Below are positions 10,739 through 21,839 of a stretch of 64,000 bases of DNA, piece by piece. The notes below the pieces were generated by a model. That model was given only the letters and a program-made list of their open reading frames with translations, was not told the DNA's origin and searched no databases. The DNA lies in the NCBI GenBank assembly GCA_036365455.1, contig JAWQUS010000002.1:6386001-6450000 (forward strand). Reading direction: 5' to 3'. The stretch is from Macrosoma leucophasiata. Lineage: Eukaryota; Arthropoda; Insecta; Lepidoptera; Hedylidae. The stretch's first letter is position 1. Each line of letters begins with the position of its first letter. A program made the position numbers and the translations under genes.

Positions 10739-10956
10739 CCCTTGTGGATATTCCCAAGAAGGTAGCGTCATCAACAAATTGAATTTTGATATTGTTTATA
10801 AAAATGTCTCCTTCTTTACTTTTTACATTAGGGAGGGTAAAACGGATACATTTGGTTTTTTTACTATTCAGTGCAAGATTATTGACAGTAAACCATTTAT
10901 GTACTTCTCCTATGACCTTATTTACAGTATCGTAATCTGGATTTCGTCTGTTCATT

Positions 10957-12217
10957 TTAAAAACTATTGAAGTATCGTCTGCAAATAAAATTGTTTTGGG
11001 CATACTGTTTGTTAGGCAACAAATGAAGTAAATCATTAACGTAGACTAAAAACAGAAATGACCCTAATATTGAGCCCTGTGGGACACCCATTCCTGTCTT
11101 TGCACCGTGAGATTTTACTCCATTCACTTGAACTACTTGATCCCGATCCTTAAGGTAAGATTGAACAAGTTGAAGAGCTTTATTTTCAAGTCCATAATGA
11201 TCAAGTTTGCCAATAAATGTATTGTGGTCCACGCAGTCAAACGCCTTTGAAAGGTCACAAAATATACCTATAGCATCTTGTGAATCCTCCCAAGCTTCAA
11301 AAATATGTTTTAATAAAGCAACACCGGCATCGGTTGTACAACGTCCTTTTGTAAAACCAAATTGCTGTTCGTGTAAGATGTTATTTGTATTGAAATGTTG
11401 CAATTGAGTAAGCATCAGTTTTTCGAACACTTTACTGAGAACGGGCAGAATAGATACCGGGCTATAATTATTAGGGTTTTTATTGTCACCTGATTTAAAT
11501 AACGGTATAACTTTACTAAACTTTAATAAATCTGGAAAGACTCCCTGATCAATACATAAGTTAAAAATGGATGCTAAGTAAGGAGCTAAGGTATCTATAA
11601 TCGACTTACACACCATAACAGACATGCCATAAATATCTTCGGTAGCTTTTATTTTAAATTGATGAAAAGCTGATCTTACAGACTGTGTGCTAACATGTTT
11701 AAACCTAAATTGAATAGTAAAAGCTTCTACGTTATTTTTCAGAATATCAATGGATAATAAAGAGGATGAGTTTAAGGGTTTTGTAATATCAAAGGGAATA
11801 TTAGCAAAGTATTCTACAAAGTGCTGCGCAATGTCAGGATTCGAACTCACAGTACCCTGAGATGTCTCCAAAATCACGCGACTATCACTCCGTTTATTTT
11901 TGCCTGCTTCACTATTTATTACTTTCCACGTAGCCTTCATCTTATCGTCTGCATTTATTATTTTCCTACTCAAATATATAGACTTTGCCTTTTGACACAC
12001 ATTTTTGAATATGTAGCAATATATTTATTAAGTTTTTCATTTTGCATACAATTCTTAAGGCCATATAATTCGAATAATCTCTCCCTACTTTTACGAATGC
12101 CAGTTGTAGCCTCACAGAAACTAAATTTATATTTGGTAGATTTAGTTTTAATTTTAAATGTTTTATTAAATTGTGTATTAAGTACCTTAAAAATTTGCTC
12201 ATAATAATTATTTGCAC
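10957..12217 (-). pseudogene. LINE ORF2 linker and reverse transcriptase
   Basis: The main 347-residue frame (10957-12000) and an upstream piece (11966-12217) cover the linker and most of the reverse transcriptase. Blocks seen are KFSKVIPLFKSGD, NNYSPVSILPVLSKVFEKL, QFGFTKGRCTTDAG, CDLSKAFDCVDH (first catalytic aspartate) and MGVPQGSILGSFLFLVYVND. The frame breaks just before the catalytic ADD block, which appears in the next frame as ILFADDTSIVFK (10713-11036). The AFDCVDH spelling is closest to CR1-like clades; the exact clade is inferred. Confidence 0.85.
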
Positions 12218-12225
12218 TATTTAAA

Positions 12226-13309
12226 TCAAACTTTTGGGAATATAACTCTTATTAACATGTCATTAAAATAGTTTAATTTAGCAGAAGTTCTTTGTCTGCG
12301 TGTTTTTTGTGTTATATTTTTTCTATTAGCAGTGGCAAAAGTCATTATTTGCCCGCTATGATCCGAAGGCATGCAGTTAACAATATTTTTATCTAAATAT
12401 TTAAGATCACAAAATATATTATCAATACAAGTTGCTGAGGTTGGACTCACTCGAGTGGGTTCCAAAATCACATTACTTAGATTGAATGACATAAAAAGAT
12501 TCAATAGTCTACAACTATTATAGCTATTTTCCAAAATATTAATGTTGAAATCTCCACATACAATAACAGATCTTTTACTAAAACAAGCTTTTTTCAACAC
12601 ATCCTCCATAGTGGCGTCAAATACGTTAATGTTTTGGTAATTTGGTGGTCTGTAAACGCACACTATTATATGCTTCTCCAGCTCAACACAAGATATTTCC
12701 GCAACATGTTCCACTGATAAGTCAACTATCTCCCTACGTTCCCTTGAATTGATAGAATTCTTTATCATAATAAGAGTACCTCCATGATGAATAGTTTTTC
12801 GGGTATAACAACTTACTACAGAGAATTTTTTTATAATTAATCAACACTTGGTTTTCTTTCAACCAATGCTCAGATAAACAAATAATATCAAATTTAAGTT
12901 TCTCTAATACTAATTCTAATTGCAATATCTTAGAAGGGAATATCTTGAATGTTTTGGTGAAATAATACCAAATGACTACTTCTGTTTAACAAAGGAGTGC
13001 CAGAAGATACCCATTTATTTGAATGCTTGTTATTGTTAATTTCCTTTGTCTTAAAATCTAGTTTAAATTATAATAATACAGAGTTTGTCCTCCATCCCCA
13101 TCACCACCACTAGACAGCGAGGCCATACAGTGTGTATTTCCTCGCTGTGCTGGAGAATACTCCACGTCTCTAGTGATGGAAGATGTAGACTGAGGTTCAA
13201 TGTATGAACACTCTGCTTTGTCATGCATAATACAATTTGTAACATTTTTGTTACTGTCCGACAAATAATTGTTTTTAGTTACATTTTCCATAACTATGTT
13301 AATAGTCAA
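12226..13309 (-). pseudogene. LINE ORF2 N-terminus and endonuclease domain
   Basis: Several frames make up the first part of ORF2. 13058-13309 opens MTINIVMENVTKNNYLSDSN and probably marks the ORF2 start. A further frame holds HLVLFHQNIQ (around 12965-12995). 12734-12925 has FDIICLSEHWL, the E-containing catalytic block of the endonuclease. 12226-12768 has VYRPPN, CGDFNIN and the closing SDHSGQ. At least two frameshifts separate them. The motif order matches the APE-type endonuclease of CR1/Jockey LINEs, which cuts the target strand to prime reverse transcription. Confidence 0.75.
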
Positions 13310-13419
13310 TTATCAATGTCAATTATTTCTGTCTATTCGATTATATACGATTGTTACATTACCCACACTACAAACTTATTATAAACCCCAAATAAAGAAC
13401 TTTGTTCTCATATTCTGTA

Positions 13420-13502
13420 CTAGCTGTGCCCGCGACTTCGTCCACGTGATAAAAAATATGATTGTTCAGTATCTACCCGGACGAAGTCGTGGGCGTAGCT
13501 AG
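13420..13502. mobile_element. CTAG-ended hairpin element (double Helitron 3' end)
   Basis: Both ends read ctagct...cgcgacttcgtcc on their own strand, giving an imperfect inverted repeat with CTAG at both termini (13420-13423 and 13499-13502). A second element at 53987-54072 has the same design, similar length and a similar centre (attgttcagtatc versus attgttcaatatc). This is a small dispersed palindromic family built from two opposed Helitron-like 3' ends. Confidence 0.65.
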
Positions 13503-13506
13503 TATA

Positions 13507-14150
13507 AAAGTAGCCAGTTACTCCTTAATACATCAGCTATCTGCCAGTGATAGTCCCGTCAAAATCGGAGACACTTAAATTCTATTTATTTGTATGTAGG
13601 TATGTATGAATGTATGTATGGAGATAAAAGTAGCCTAAGTTACTCCTTATTACATCAGTTATCTGCCAGTGAAAGACCCGTCAAAATCGGAGACACTCAA
13701 ATTCTACTTATTTGTATGTAGGCATGTATGTATGTATGGATGTATGGAGATAAAAGTAGCCTAAGTTACTTCTTATTACATCAGCTACCTACCCGTGGCA
13801 GTCCCGTCAAAGTCGAATACACTCCAATTCTACTTATTTGTATGTAGGTATGTAGGTATGTATGTATGTATGGATGTATGGAGATAAAAGTAGCCTAAGT
13901 TACTTCTTATTGCGTCAGCTACCTACCTGTGGAAGTCCCGTCAAAGTCGGATACACTCCAATCTACTTATTTGTATGTAGGTATGTATGTATGTATGGAT
14001 GTATAGAGATAAAAGTAGCCTAAGTTACTCCTTGTCACATCAGCTATCTGCCAGTGAAAGTCCTGTCAAAATCGGTCCAACCGTTCCCAAGACTAGCCCC
14101 GCCAAACAGACAGACAGACAGACAAAAATTGTAAAAAAAAAAGTTTTGGT
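13507..14150 (+). repeat. five-unit minisatellite derived from a LINE-like tail
   Basis: Five direct units of about 119-134 bp start at 13507, 13626, 13751, 13885 and 14010, each with aaaagtagcctaagttactc, a ccgtcaaa motif, and a (tatg)n run. The last unit continues into a unique end, cagacagacagacagacaaa, then aaattgtaaaaaaaa, the terminus of a widespread lepidopteran repeat. The array therefore arose by tandem amplification of the tail-proximal part of one insertion. Unit length differences come mainly from the (tatg)n part. Confidence 0.9.
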
Positions 14151-14155
14151 ATATG

Positions 14156-14187
14156 TACTAAATGCATATGTATATATGCATTTAGTA
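14156..14187. repeat. perfect 14-bp hairpin
   Basis: tactaaatgcatat (14156-14169) and atatgcatttagta (14174-14187) are exact complements, with spacer gtat. It sits immediately after the minisatellite tail. Confidence 0.9.
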
Positions 14188-14509
14188 AAAAGTGGTTATA
14201 TTAATATTACAAACAGACACTCCAATTTTATTTATTTGTATAGATATCAGTGACTTTGACAAAACGTCCTCTTAGTTATAGCGCTTCAAAGTAATTCACG
14301 AGTGAGGCGGCAAATATTTACTGTTAGTTACACAGGAGATGGATGGGAAAGAAAACAAGTTGGTAAAAAATACCGAGCCAACTAAGAGACATTCAATTTC
14401 CAGGGGACAAAATATGGGCTAAGTAAATACAGACAGTGTTCGTAGATTGGGATGAAAGCCAGTGCACGTCAAGTCTTTTTTAACAAACATCATATTTTAC
14501 TGAAGCGCG

Positions 14510-14835
14510 TTTTGTCCCGCGGCTGGTGTAGAACAGAAGCGATCTACTGGGTTAAGCGATACGGGCGCGGTCGGGTGTGTGATGGGTTGCCGTGCGTTGC
14601 CGTGCTTCGGAGGGCACATTAAGCCGTCGGTCCCGGTTGCTATTGATAGCTAGCAGTCGTTAAACTTTGTCGGAGGCCTTATGGGCAGTTTGAAAACATC
14701 CGACAGCGCCGATTGGCTACTAACCCTTATCTCCACCAACCCGCATTGGAGCAGCGTAGTCGAGTAAGCTCCGGACCTCCTCCCAAGAAGGGGAAAGACT
14801 GGTGCCCAGCAGTGGGACGTATCAAGGGTTGCCAT
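14510..14835 (+). mobile_element. LINE 3' end (RTE-like)
   Basis: A GC-richer block ends with ccagcagtgggacgtatcaa followed by gccattattattactatt, the standard 3' ending of a lepidopteran LINE family with an (att)n tail. Upstream, ccaacccgcattggagcagc and ctcctcccaagaaggggaaa are also typical of that untranslated region. No intact protein frame remains. Confidence 0.6.
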
Positions 14836-14844
14836 TATTATTAC

Positions 14845-14905
14845 TATTTTATTTTACAGGTGGTAGAGTTTCTGTGCACGGACTCGAGGGCGTAAGCGGT
14901 GGTGA
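14845..14905 (+). repeat. family A SINE-like head fragment
   Basis: aggtggtagagtttctgtgc and gagggcgtaagcggtggtg correspond to the first 45 bp of family A, so this copy is missing most of its body. Confidence 0.45.
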
Positions 14906-15890
14906 AAATCGTCTCGAAAGGCTGATTTGTGTATGCACATAGTTTGATGTAGGTATATTTTGTATAAGTATATTGAGTTCATCTTATTATATCACTGACA
15001 TTCAATTGACTTCCGCGTAGGTAGACATCTATTTGTGTAGTATGCAACAAAGTTGCAGAATACTAAAAACACAACCATGAGCACGACCTTGATTGATCAG
15101 ATGACAGATTTATGAATCAATTGTGTGCGCAATTAATGTAGGCACCCTTGAAGTACCCAGGTAATTTGTCTACACGGGTTTTTTAGCCAAGTGACATAAA
15201 TAGTTATAACAGATCACCACGACGGTGTCCGACATGACGTAAAATATATTTACCCACCTTCTGCTCTTATCAGTATGCGGGACCCTCGTTATATGTTGAC
15301 TGTTAAAGATTTCCCAGGACGAATGGCGCTGACCGAATACAAAAAAAAGTATATTAGTTGTATCACAAATACTTATGTGCACAACTATACCGAGATAATG
15401 TCTCGAGTTGTCTGTCCGTCTATCACAGCCGGTTTTCTACATAAGTATAAGACCGGTTGAGTTGAGGTGAAATTGTTGTACAGTTAATATCTCCATCTGA
15501 GGTGTTCCTTAGGTGCTACAATATTAGGGTTCTTCAAAAATGGCGTCAAAAGAGTCCTTCAGGGCTGACAGCGCGATGGCAACTCCCCTGGTGTTGCCAG
15601 AGTTGGTTTGCTTGTCTGTCAACCCTCAGACATAAAAAAAATTGCTAGTTGGTGTATACACTCAAACATGAACGTGTCACAAAAATAAGTAAAATGTAAG
15701 CATAGAATAAAAATTAAAAATAAGTTATGACAAACTATATTGTGAGATCCGATGTTTCATCGTGAAGACGGATTTAAATTGTCTCCGATCTGGACACCGA
15801 TCATAAACAATTTAGGATCGCGCGATGTAACATTGGACCGCTATCCACAGATAGGTACGGAGAGTGTTGTGTGCCGGTCTCCCCAATTAA
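14906..15890. other. no recognised feature
   Basis: AT-rich sequence with no gene, RNA or repeat that I can support. A GC-richer patch near 15540-15640 (ccctggtgttgccagagttg) has no identity I can name. Confidence 0.35.
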
Positions 15891-15896
15891 TCGCAC

Positions 15897-15961
15897 AAAC
15901 TTGGAGGCAGAAGAACATCAAACGGGTGGCTCTTGTGTTATGTTCTTCTACCTCCAAGTTT
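15897..15961. repeat. 22-bp near-perfect hairpin
   Basis: aaacttggaggcagaagaac (15897 on) pairs with gttcttctacctccaagttt, with one mismatch in 22 bp and a 21-nt spacer. A second small stem follows: ctgttgtaccag against ctggtacaacag around 15967-16006. Confidence 0.8.
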
Positions 15962-15984
15962 GGACTGTTGTACCAGTAAACTGA

Positions 15985-16125
15985 CGTTTTGCTGGTACAA
16001 CAGACCGTTCGCGACGGGCGGCTTATGCAACCGAGCCAAAACGTCGGAATATAAGTAAAAAAATGGGTTATTATCCAATATCTTTACCGCGTCACGACGC
16101 GATTCTTAAAATCAGTGAAATTTAA
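15985..16125 (+). mobile_element. Penelope-like terminal repeat, solo fragment
   Basis: gcttatgcaaccgagccaaa, then gaatataagtaaaaaaatgg and ccgcgtcacgacgcgattct parallel 30945-31055 (gcttgtgcaaccgagtcgaa ... cgcgtcacgacccggttcgt). Both resemble the terminal repeats of Penelope-like elements described at 33154-34210. No coding part is attached. Confidence 0.5.
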
Positions 16126-16471
16126 ACACGTATTTATAGATAAGTATTTAGATTTCAGGAAAACTTAATAAAAACCTGTTTTACTTGAATTGTTTTTCTT
16201 AAAAATTGTAATTGTTTCTCTTCATCTCATCTTTTAATTATACACTGTAAAAAAAACAATATAATATAGCAAGGAATAGAATGAACGAATGGCGATACAA
16301 TGGATAGGTACAATAAAAAGAACGTTGGACAACTTCTGTTTGCGGAAAGTTCTCGCAACTTTGATCAAATAACCTTCCCCAAGAAAAGATTAAAAGGGTG
16401 CTGCGGTGACGAGAGGCCAATCGGAAACTCTGTTCGTGTTTGTTCATACAGTTTGGTATGTTTGCTGATGG

Positions 16472-16545
16472 TAAATCTCGGGCGAAGTTCGAGGGCGTAG
16501 GCACCACCGCATTACCTCTACAATCTATCTCCGAAATTGTTGTGC
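16472..16545 (+). repeat. family A SINE-like head fragment
   Basis: ctcgggcgaagttcgagggc followed by gtaggcaccaccgcattacc matches the start of family A; the rest is missing. Confidence 0.5.
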
Positions 16546-16559
16546 TCAGGACCCGTATC

Positions 16560-17120
16560 ATGACGTTTTATTGTGATTCAATTTAGGAACTGCGAAAAGA
16601 AGACTGTTCTGTGTCCACACTATAATATAACTCGTAGTTTGATAGCAAATACACGATATGGCACCAAACAAAGCAACTAAGGCAATTCAAAAATATGTGG
16701 AACTTTAAATTTATATTGGAAAGAGGAATAAGCATTTAAAATTACCTCCAACAATTCCTTTATATCTTTTAATACTTAGTGGAATATTATCGAAACGAAA
16801 TCTCTTTTCAACCGTACTCGTATGTGGAAATTCAGTTAAAGATGGATGGAGTGCGACCCCCCAATCATTCAAAGGAAATAAAGTGCTTATTTCAATTCAT
16901 CGCCCTCTTCCATTATTTAATATGCGTTAAGTATTTTTGTTAATATTATTTTATGTATTCCAAATAAAAACAGTATATGATTAGGATTCTCGATCTAAAA
17001 AATAATAAAAGAAACCCACATAGGATCACTTTATGGTCCTTCTTACTTAAATAACTGTCAAGAATCTCTTTCTCAAGATCGCGATAAGGTTCTTTCTATA
17101 CCTTCACTCGTTCTTAAAAA
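16560..17120. other. no recognised feature
   Basis: AT-rich intergenic sequence with no supported gene or repeat. Confidence 0.35.
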
Positions 17121-17126
17121 CAAAAA

Positions 17127-18310
17127 CGCCTGCTAATAGTAAAAAAAAGAAACAGCATCCGAGGAATAAAAGGTATACGGACAACATAATTAAAAGGGGT
17201 CGTAACACCTTTTATGAAAAGGGCTATCCAGACGGTGGAGCAAATTTTCCTTAGCGCCAGTTTTCAAGTATGCGTTTCATAATGCGCCCCGTCAGCGTAT
17301 TTGCAATAATTACTTCTGATCAAGCCTACAATATTTTATTATATTATTTCAACGGGAGGTTCACACATTTTATGTCAACGGGATCTAGGCATTATAGGCA
17401 CTAAAGTTTTTAGCTCAACCGTAAGAATTTGAACAAGAATTTGGTTTACGCTACCTTAAAATAAGACAGCAAAAGTGCACGAGAGTGAAAGTATTAAGAA
17501 TAATAATCAAAAAGACCTATCAATAACAAAAAGGAGCAAGAAGCATACTTCCAGAAATATTAATAAACAAAAGGTAAGCAAACAACATAATGAAATGGTA
17601 TTTTATGAAAAGAGCTATCCAGACCATTCAAGACGGTGGAGCAAATTTTCCTTAGCGCCAGTTTTCAAGAACACTTTATAACGCGCTCCGGCAGCATATT
17701 TTCTAGTATTTCCTGTGGCCAACACTTCAATATTTAAAGACTTCCCCCTTTTCATGTCAAAAAGATGTAAGCACTATAAAGTTACTAGCTCAAGCGTAAG
17801 TATTTGGACTAACATTTTTTTTATGAGACGATGTGACAAACACGTTTGCAAACATTGATGATAAGTAGCCTGCATCTACACAAAACTAGGAGTCAAAATG
17901 TAAGAATTGGGATGAGAATTTGGTTTAATGCGAGCTTAGATTGTGGAAAAATAATAAATGGAAAAATAATAATTAATAATAAAAAATTAAAACGACTGGC
18001 AATAATGAAAAAGAAGTCAAAGCAACCTCCAAGGAATGTAAAGAAACTGAAGGTATACAAACTAAATAATTAAGACAAGTTGGAAATTTGGAACACCTTT
18101 TATGAAAAGAACTATCCAGACGGTGAAGCAAATTTTCCCTAACGCCAGTTTTCAAGTACACTCCATAACGCACCCCGTCAGCGTATTTGCAAGAATTTCC
18201 TCTAGCCAACCCTTCAATATTTTTAATATTTCACACATTTTGTGTCGAAAAGACCTAGGCTCTAGATCTAGGCACGAAAAATTCTAACTCAATCGTAAGA
18301 CTTTGAACGG
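17127..18310 (+). repeat. three diverged tandem units of about 330-370 bp
   Basis: Unit 1 (about 17127-17455), unit 2 (17497-17810) and unit 3 (17940-18310) share in order: a lysine-codon-like A-rich start, accttttatgaaaagggcta, cagacggtggagcaaatttt, cgccagttttcaag, and ctcaaccgtaag. Divergence of roughly 20-30% implies an old local tandem duplication. Unit 3 is preceded by a SINE fragment at 17818-17905. Open frames exist (17475-17681, 17846-18073) but they are not conserved between units, so I do not call genes. Confidence 0.8.
17818..17905 (-). repeat. family A SINE-like fragment within the tandem array
   Basis: gacaaacacgtttgca, attgatgataagtagcctgc and aggagtcaaaatgtaag match the tail half of family A in reverse. 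It lies between unit 2 and unit 3. Confidence 0.5.
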
Positions 18311-18318
18311 TTTTTTAT

Positions 18319-18345
18319 ATAATGATGGTGGTCAACCATCATTAT
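18319..18345. repeat. 11-bp hairpin
   Basis: ataatgatggt pairs exactly with accatcattat across the spacer ggtca. Confidence 0.7.
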
Positions 18346-18545
18346 GTCACATTTGTGGTAAGGAAATACTGCAACATACTTAAAGGTACATATAAAATAT
18401 GCCAAACTTTGAAAGATTTTGGGGCTCTTTGCAAACTACATCCATGCGAAGAACAGATCACTTACTAGTGGTCATGAAATAAAACCATGATGGATATCAA
18501 TTCCTATCTAGTTATGATTTTACGAAATACGATTTTTTTTTATTG

Positions 18546-18855
18546 TTCCATTAGACTAATGGTAGCAGGCTACTACTACTACGCTAGGGTTCCTGGGTTC
18601 GATTCCTGGGTCGGAGGCTATCAGAGATAACTGTGTGAAATCCTTAGTGTCTAGTTATATTGGGATTTTTCCATTTTCTGGAAGTTTTCCAGTACCTCGG
18701 AATTCGGTAATGTGTCCGGAGATGTCAACAGGCTTGCCACCTGTTATATGGGCCAAAACGTAACCGGCAAATCAAGGGTGTTTGCATGTATGCCTGTATG
18801 TATGCATTTATCTCTGCCTACCCCTTCGGGGACTACAGGCGTGAAGTAACGTACG
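18546..18855 (+). repeat. tRNA-headed SINE
   Basis: The head contains an A-box-like region (actaatggtagcaggctact) and an excellent B box, gggttcgattcctggg (about 18596-18611), so it derives from a tRNA. The body shares gagataac, ggatttttccattttctgga and ccagtacct with copies at 26034-26270 and 45031-45345. The 3' end is catttatctctgcctacccc then ttcgggg and aggcgtgaagt. Copies are 230-315 bp and have an internal RNA polymerase III promoter, as SINEs do. Confidence 0.85.
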
Positions 18856-19360
18856 AAAATTTTACCAACAAACTTACATGCCAACTCCAACAGTAACTGG
18901 CAACCATAAAAGCAGAAACAAATTTGTTTTTCATGCACTTTGTATTTCCACATAAAACTTTTTGCTATATTCGCTATTCGCAAATGCAAATTCATTTATA
19001 GACCAATGTAGGGGAAAAACATTTCATGAAAGCCAAGCCAAGAACGTATTTTACCTGAACTTAAAACTTATTTTCTGGATTTAAAGAGTGTGTAGGTTTT
19101 TAATGAAATAATGAAATTTTAATGAAATGCATAAAGATAGTACAAGATCGCAAGCTGGAAGAGATAATCATTATCGTAAATATGTAACACGGTTGCGAAC
19201 TTACAAATATGACCTAGTTTGTATCCAAGAATGTTTAATATTCGTAAATGCGATAATCTATTTGAAAAATAATCACTTCGATTATCAGTCTCAGATTTCT
19301 AGCAGTAGCAGGCCACAGTTAGATCGTCGGTTCAAGGGCTAAAGTACTGTTGGGTTTTTG
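18856..19360. other. no recognised feature
   Basis: No gene, RNA or repeat supported here. Confidence 0.3.
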
Positions 19361-19361
19361 C

Positions 19362-19440
19362 TTCTTTTTTATGTAACGAAGGTGGCAAATGGATCCAGTT
19401 CACATGGATGTTAAGTGATGACTACGCATATGGTATGCAT
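19362..19440 (-). repeat. family A SINE-like fragment
   Basis: tttttatgtaacgaaggtgg and cacatggatgttaagtgatg match the tail end of family A in reverse orientation; the body is lost. Confidence 0.5.
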
Positions 19441-19624
19441 GTTCACGTCAAGTCTCTAACAGGGTATGAAAAAAGCGTAAAACGCCTCCGAACAGTACCC
19501 AAACTATTTATTTGGTCAAGATAGGTCAGTGTGAGTTTTTGTGACAGTGTATTATGTATCTCGGTGACATCATTTCAATAACCACCTTGCAGAACTATTT
19601 TGACGTAACGTGATAATTATCATG

Positions 19625-20215
19625 TATGTAGGTATCTTCACGCCAGGTCCCTGACAGGGTAGGCAGAGAGTGTGGAGCGCACCATCAGATAGTACTCGAA
19701 CTATTAGGTTATGAATATAATTATCATAATTTTTGAAAAATGTTTTTTAATGTTACCTATTTATTTTTTAGTTACTAATTTATTATTATTTATATTTATT
19801 ATATTATTTACTTATTTATTGTAAAGTCTAATTAAATAATTTTTAGTTGTTATATTAGTAGAAAAACAAACACGTATGAAAAAATAAAAATTTGCGTGCA
19901 GCCGGCAAAGAGAACAGGGTCCACGGCGGGCCGCCGGTGACAAGGGACGCAGAGAAAGGAACCTCCTCCATATTCGCGGCGTGTCGAGGAGTATGTACAG
20001 CCTTCTGCATCGAGCCCTTGAACCAACCGCCCAACGTGATTCTCGGTGTTGGTCGAAACTCTTGGCGATAAGGCCATTGACCGAAATGACTACCGGTTCA
20101 ATGATCGCCGGACGAGATTGTCAGCATGTGGCATGTGGATCATGTCACATGCTGACAATCTCGTGAGCTAGATCCAGATATTCTAATTCTTTATGCTTCT
20201 CAGCCTTCACGAGAT
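19625..20215 (-). pseudogene. LINE ORF2 C-terminal fragment with 3' UTR
   Basis: On the minus strand, 20215 to 19880 reads through LVKAEKHKELEYLDLAHEI, then IEPVVISVNGLIAKSFDQH and, after a further slip, LDTPRIWRRFL. These blocks recall the C-terminal region of an R2/Dong-like or related LINE; clade assignment is uncertain. AT-rich sequence to 19690 would be the 3' UTR. The reading frame is broken by a palindrome (20112-20164). 19625-19690 is a separate LINE tail fragment (ggcagagagtgtggagcgc). Confidence 0.55.
20112..20164. repeat. perfect 19-bp hairpin inside LINE remnant
   Basis: acgagattgtcagcatgtg (20112-20130) and cacatgctgacaatctcgt (20146-20164) are exact complements. On the minus strand one arm encodes the expected HEIVSM peptide, and the other is the same sequence inverted, which interrupts the coding region before IEPVV. 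The second arm therefore appears to be a fold-back copy of the first. Confidence 0.9.
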
Positions 20216-21060
20216 TCTCCTTAATATTTATTGAATAATTATATCAATGTCAGGGAATTGGTCGATATTGATATTTTGAAATATCGATACTTTTCTTGCA
20301 GTTGAGACATCCCTATGATGTAATAGCATCAAGTCAAGCTATCAAACTACTAGAACATAGCGGAAGCACTTCCGTACACCTTGATTGTTTGACACAGGGC
20401 ACTCAAGTCTTGCATTAGTTATTGTGCAAATACTATATATAATTATGTGAAGAACTGGTTCCTAATACCTACGTGGTAAACAGATTTAATAACGACTTTT
20501 TATTCAGGGTCTTTGGCTATACTTAGTAACTTATATTACATTTTTATTCTCTTCATGGTAACTACTTAGTTTTTTTTATGTATTGATAGTGGCAAAAAAG
20601 CATGCAGTTCATAGGGCCCACTTTTTTAGATATATTTAAATAAAAAAAATCAAGTATATCACACTCCAGGAGCCTAATTATATGAAATAAATGAAGAATT
20701 TTTTTCCACTTATCGGCGGTGGGGTCGTCACGACCCGACCCCGACTATTGGTGTCTCAGGTTCACTAAATTACCATTTTCTCTTTCTCTCTTATTCTTTT
20801 TCGGATAGTAATTAATAGAATCATTTGAAATTATGCCATACTCTCTCCTAGATATTTAACATAGAATAAAGCAAGCCTTAATTAATTACTTTGACGACAA
20901 AACAAAGAAGTTATTATAACTTTTTAACAAAAAATTAAACCGCCGAGAAAAGATATTCAATTTTAAAGCTTCAAAATTTCAATTTCTTTAGTTTCCGGCT
21001 CGTTTGACAATTAAGCCATTATCTATAACACTAAACTTTATATATACCTAAAAAATGAAT
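20216..21060. other. no recognised feature
   Basis: AT-rich sequence with a fragment of the family A tail at 20572-20620 (ttcttttttttatg-type run, gtggcaaaaaagcatgcagt). Nothing else supported. Confidence 0.35.
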
Positions 21061-21065
21061 GTTTG

Positions 21066-21290
21066 TCGCTAAATGGTAGCGTTCAGCACTATCGTGTTCC
21101 GGTCAGGTGGTAATGTACGGCCCTGTAATTTTCAGCATAGAGGCTTAACACCTTAGGCTCAGGAGTGGTAACGTATCTGCACTGCATTCTGACCTTGGTC
21201 TTTGTATGGGTGTCTATAGGCTGTAGTCATCACTTAACATCAATGTGAACTGCATGCTTGTTTGCCACTTCCATTACATAAAAAAAAAAT
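21066..21290 (+). repeat. SINE-like repeat, family A, 5'-truncated
   Basis: Starts within the element at cgctaaatggtagcgttcag and runs to gccacttccattacataaaa with an A tail at 21280-21288. 5' truncation with an intact A-tailed end fits retroposition. Confidence 0.75.
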
Positions 21291-21839
21291 ATGAACCAAA
21301 AGTCGTATTTTTCTTTCATGCAGCATTCTTTGAATTAATATAATTGCAAACAGAAAGATAGGAGAGACGCAGTAGGGAAATTGGTTTTATATAAATAATA
21401 TGTATAGATTCGGATTCGGACGATTCGGGTAAGTCGAATGAAACAACTTTTGCTTATTGTTTTTGGATTGTATGTCATCCCGCATCAAATTTTCTTAAAT
21501 CCGGTTTTTCCATTCCCTTGAGGATTTTTCGACAGTGGTACCTACTCTCAAATTGCTGTAAGAACATTTCTGATCGACATTCTTGTGAATAGATTACTAG
21601 TACTTATCAGTTTATAATGGAAAAGGTAACTAGACCTTATGCAAAGTAAGTAATTGAAAATTCTTTGAAATTCTCAAGAGGACGGCGTTCGGAGACAGAG
21701 AACACATCCATTAAATTGCTGACAAGTATCATCAATGGTCCTTGACAGTTGAACTTGACAATTAAATTAGTTAGGCACCGCTTTTTGAGAAAATTCTGTA
21801 ATTCCGAAGAATAATCTGATAATTGTTTTAAGTAGTACA

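Larger units (their letters stand above)
9440..13320 (-). mobile_element. nearly full-length, decayed CR1/Jockey-group LINE
   Basis: The 3' terminus is an (attg)n run at 9448-9462. ORF2 then reads from about 13309 to 9838 on the minus strand: leader, endonuclease, reverse transcriptase and C-terminal domain. It is interrupted by frameshifts and by a foreign 325-bp insertion (10414-10738). It is more complete than the 4740-7060 copy and clearly related to it, but not a recent duplicate. Confidence 0.85.

Noticed and set aside
13507..14110. CRISPR-like array
   Set aside because: Units are tandem, without unique spacers, and the setting is an animal genome; it is a minisatellite.
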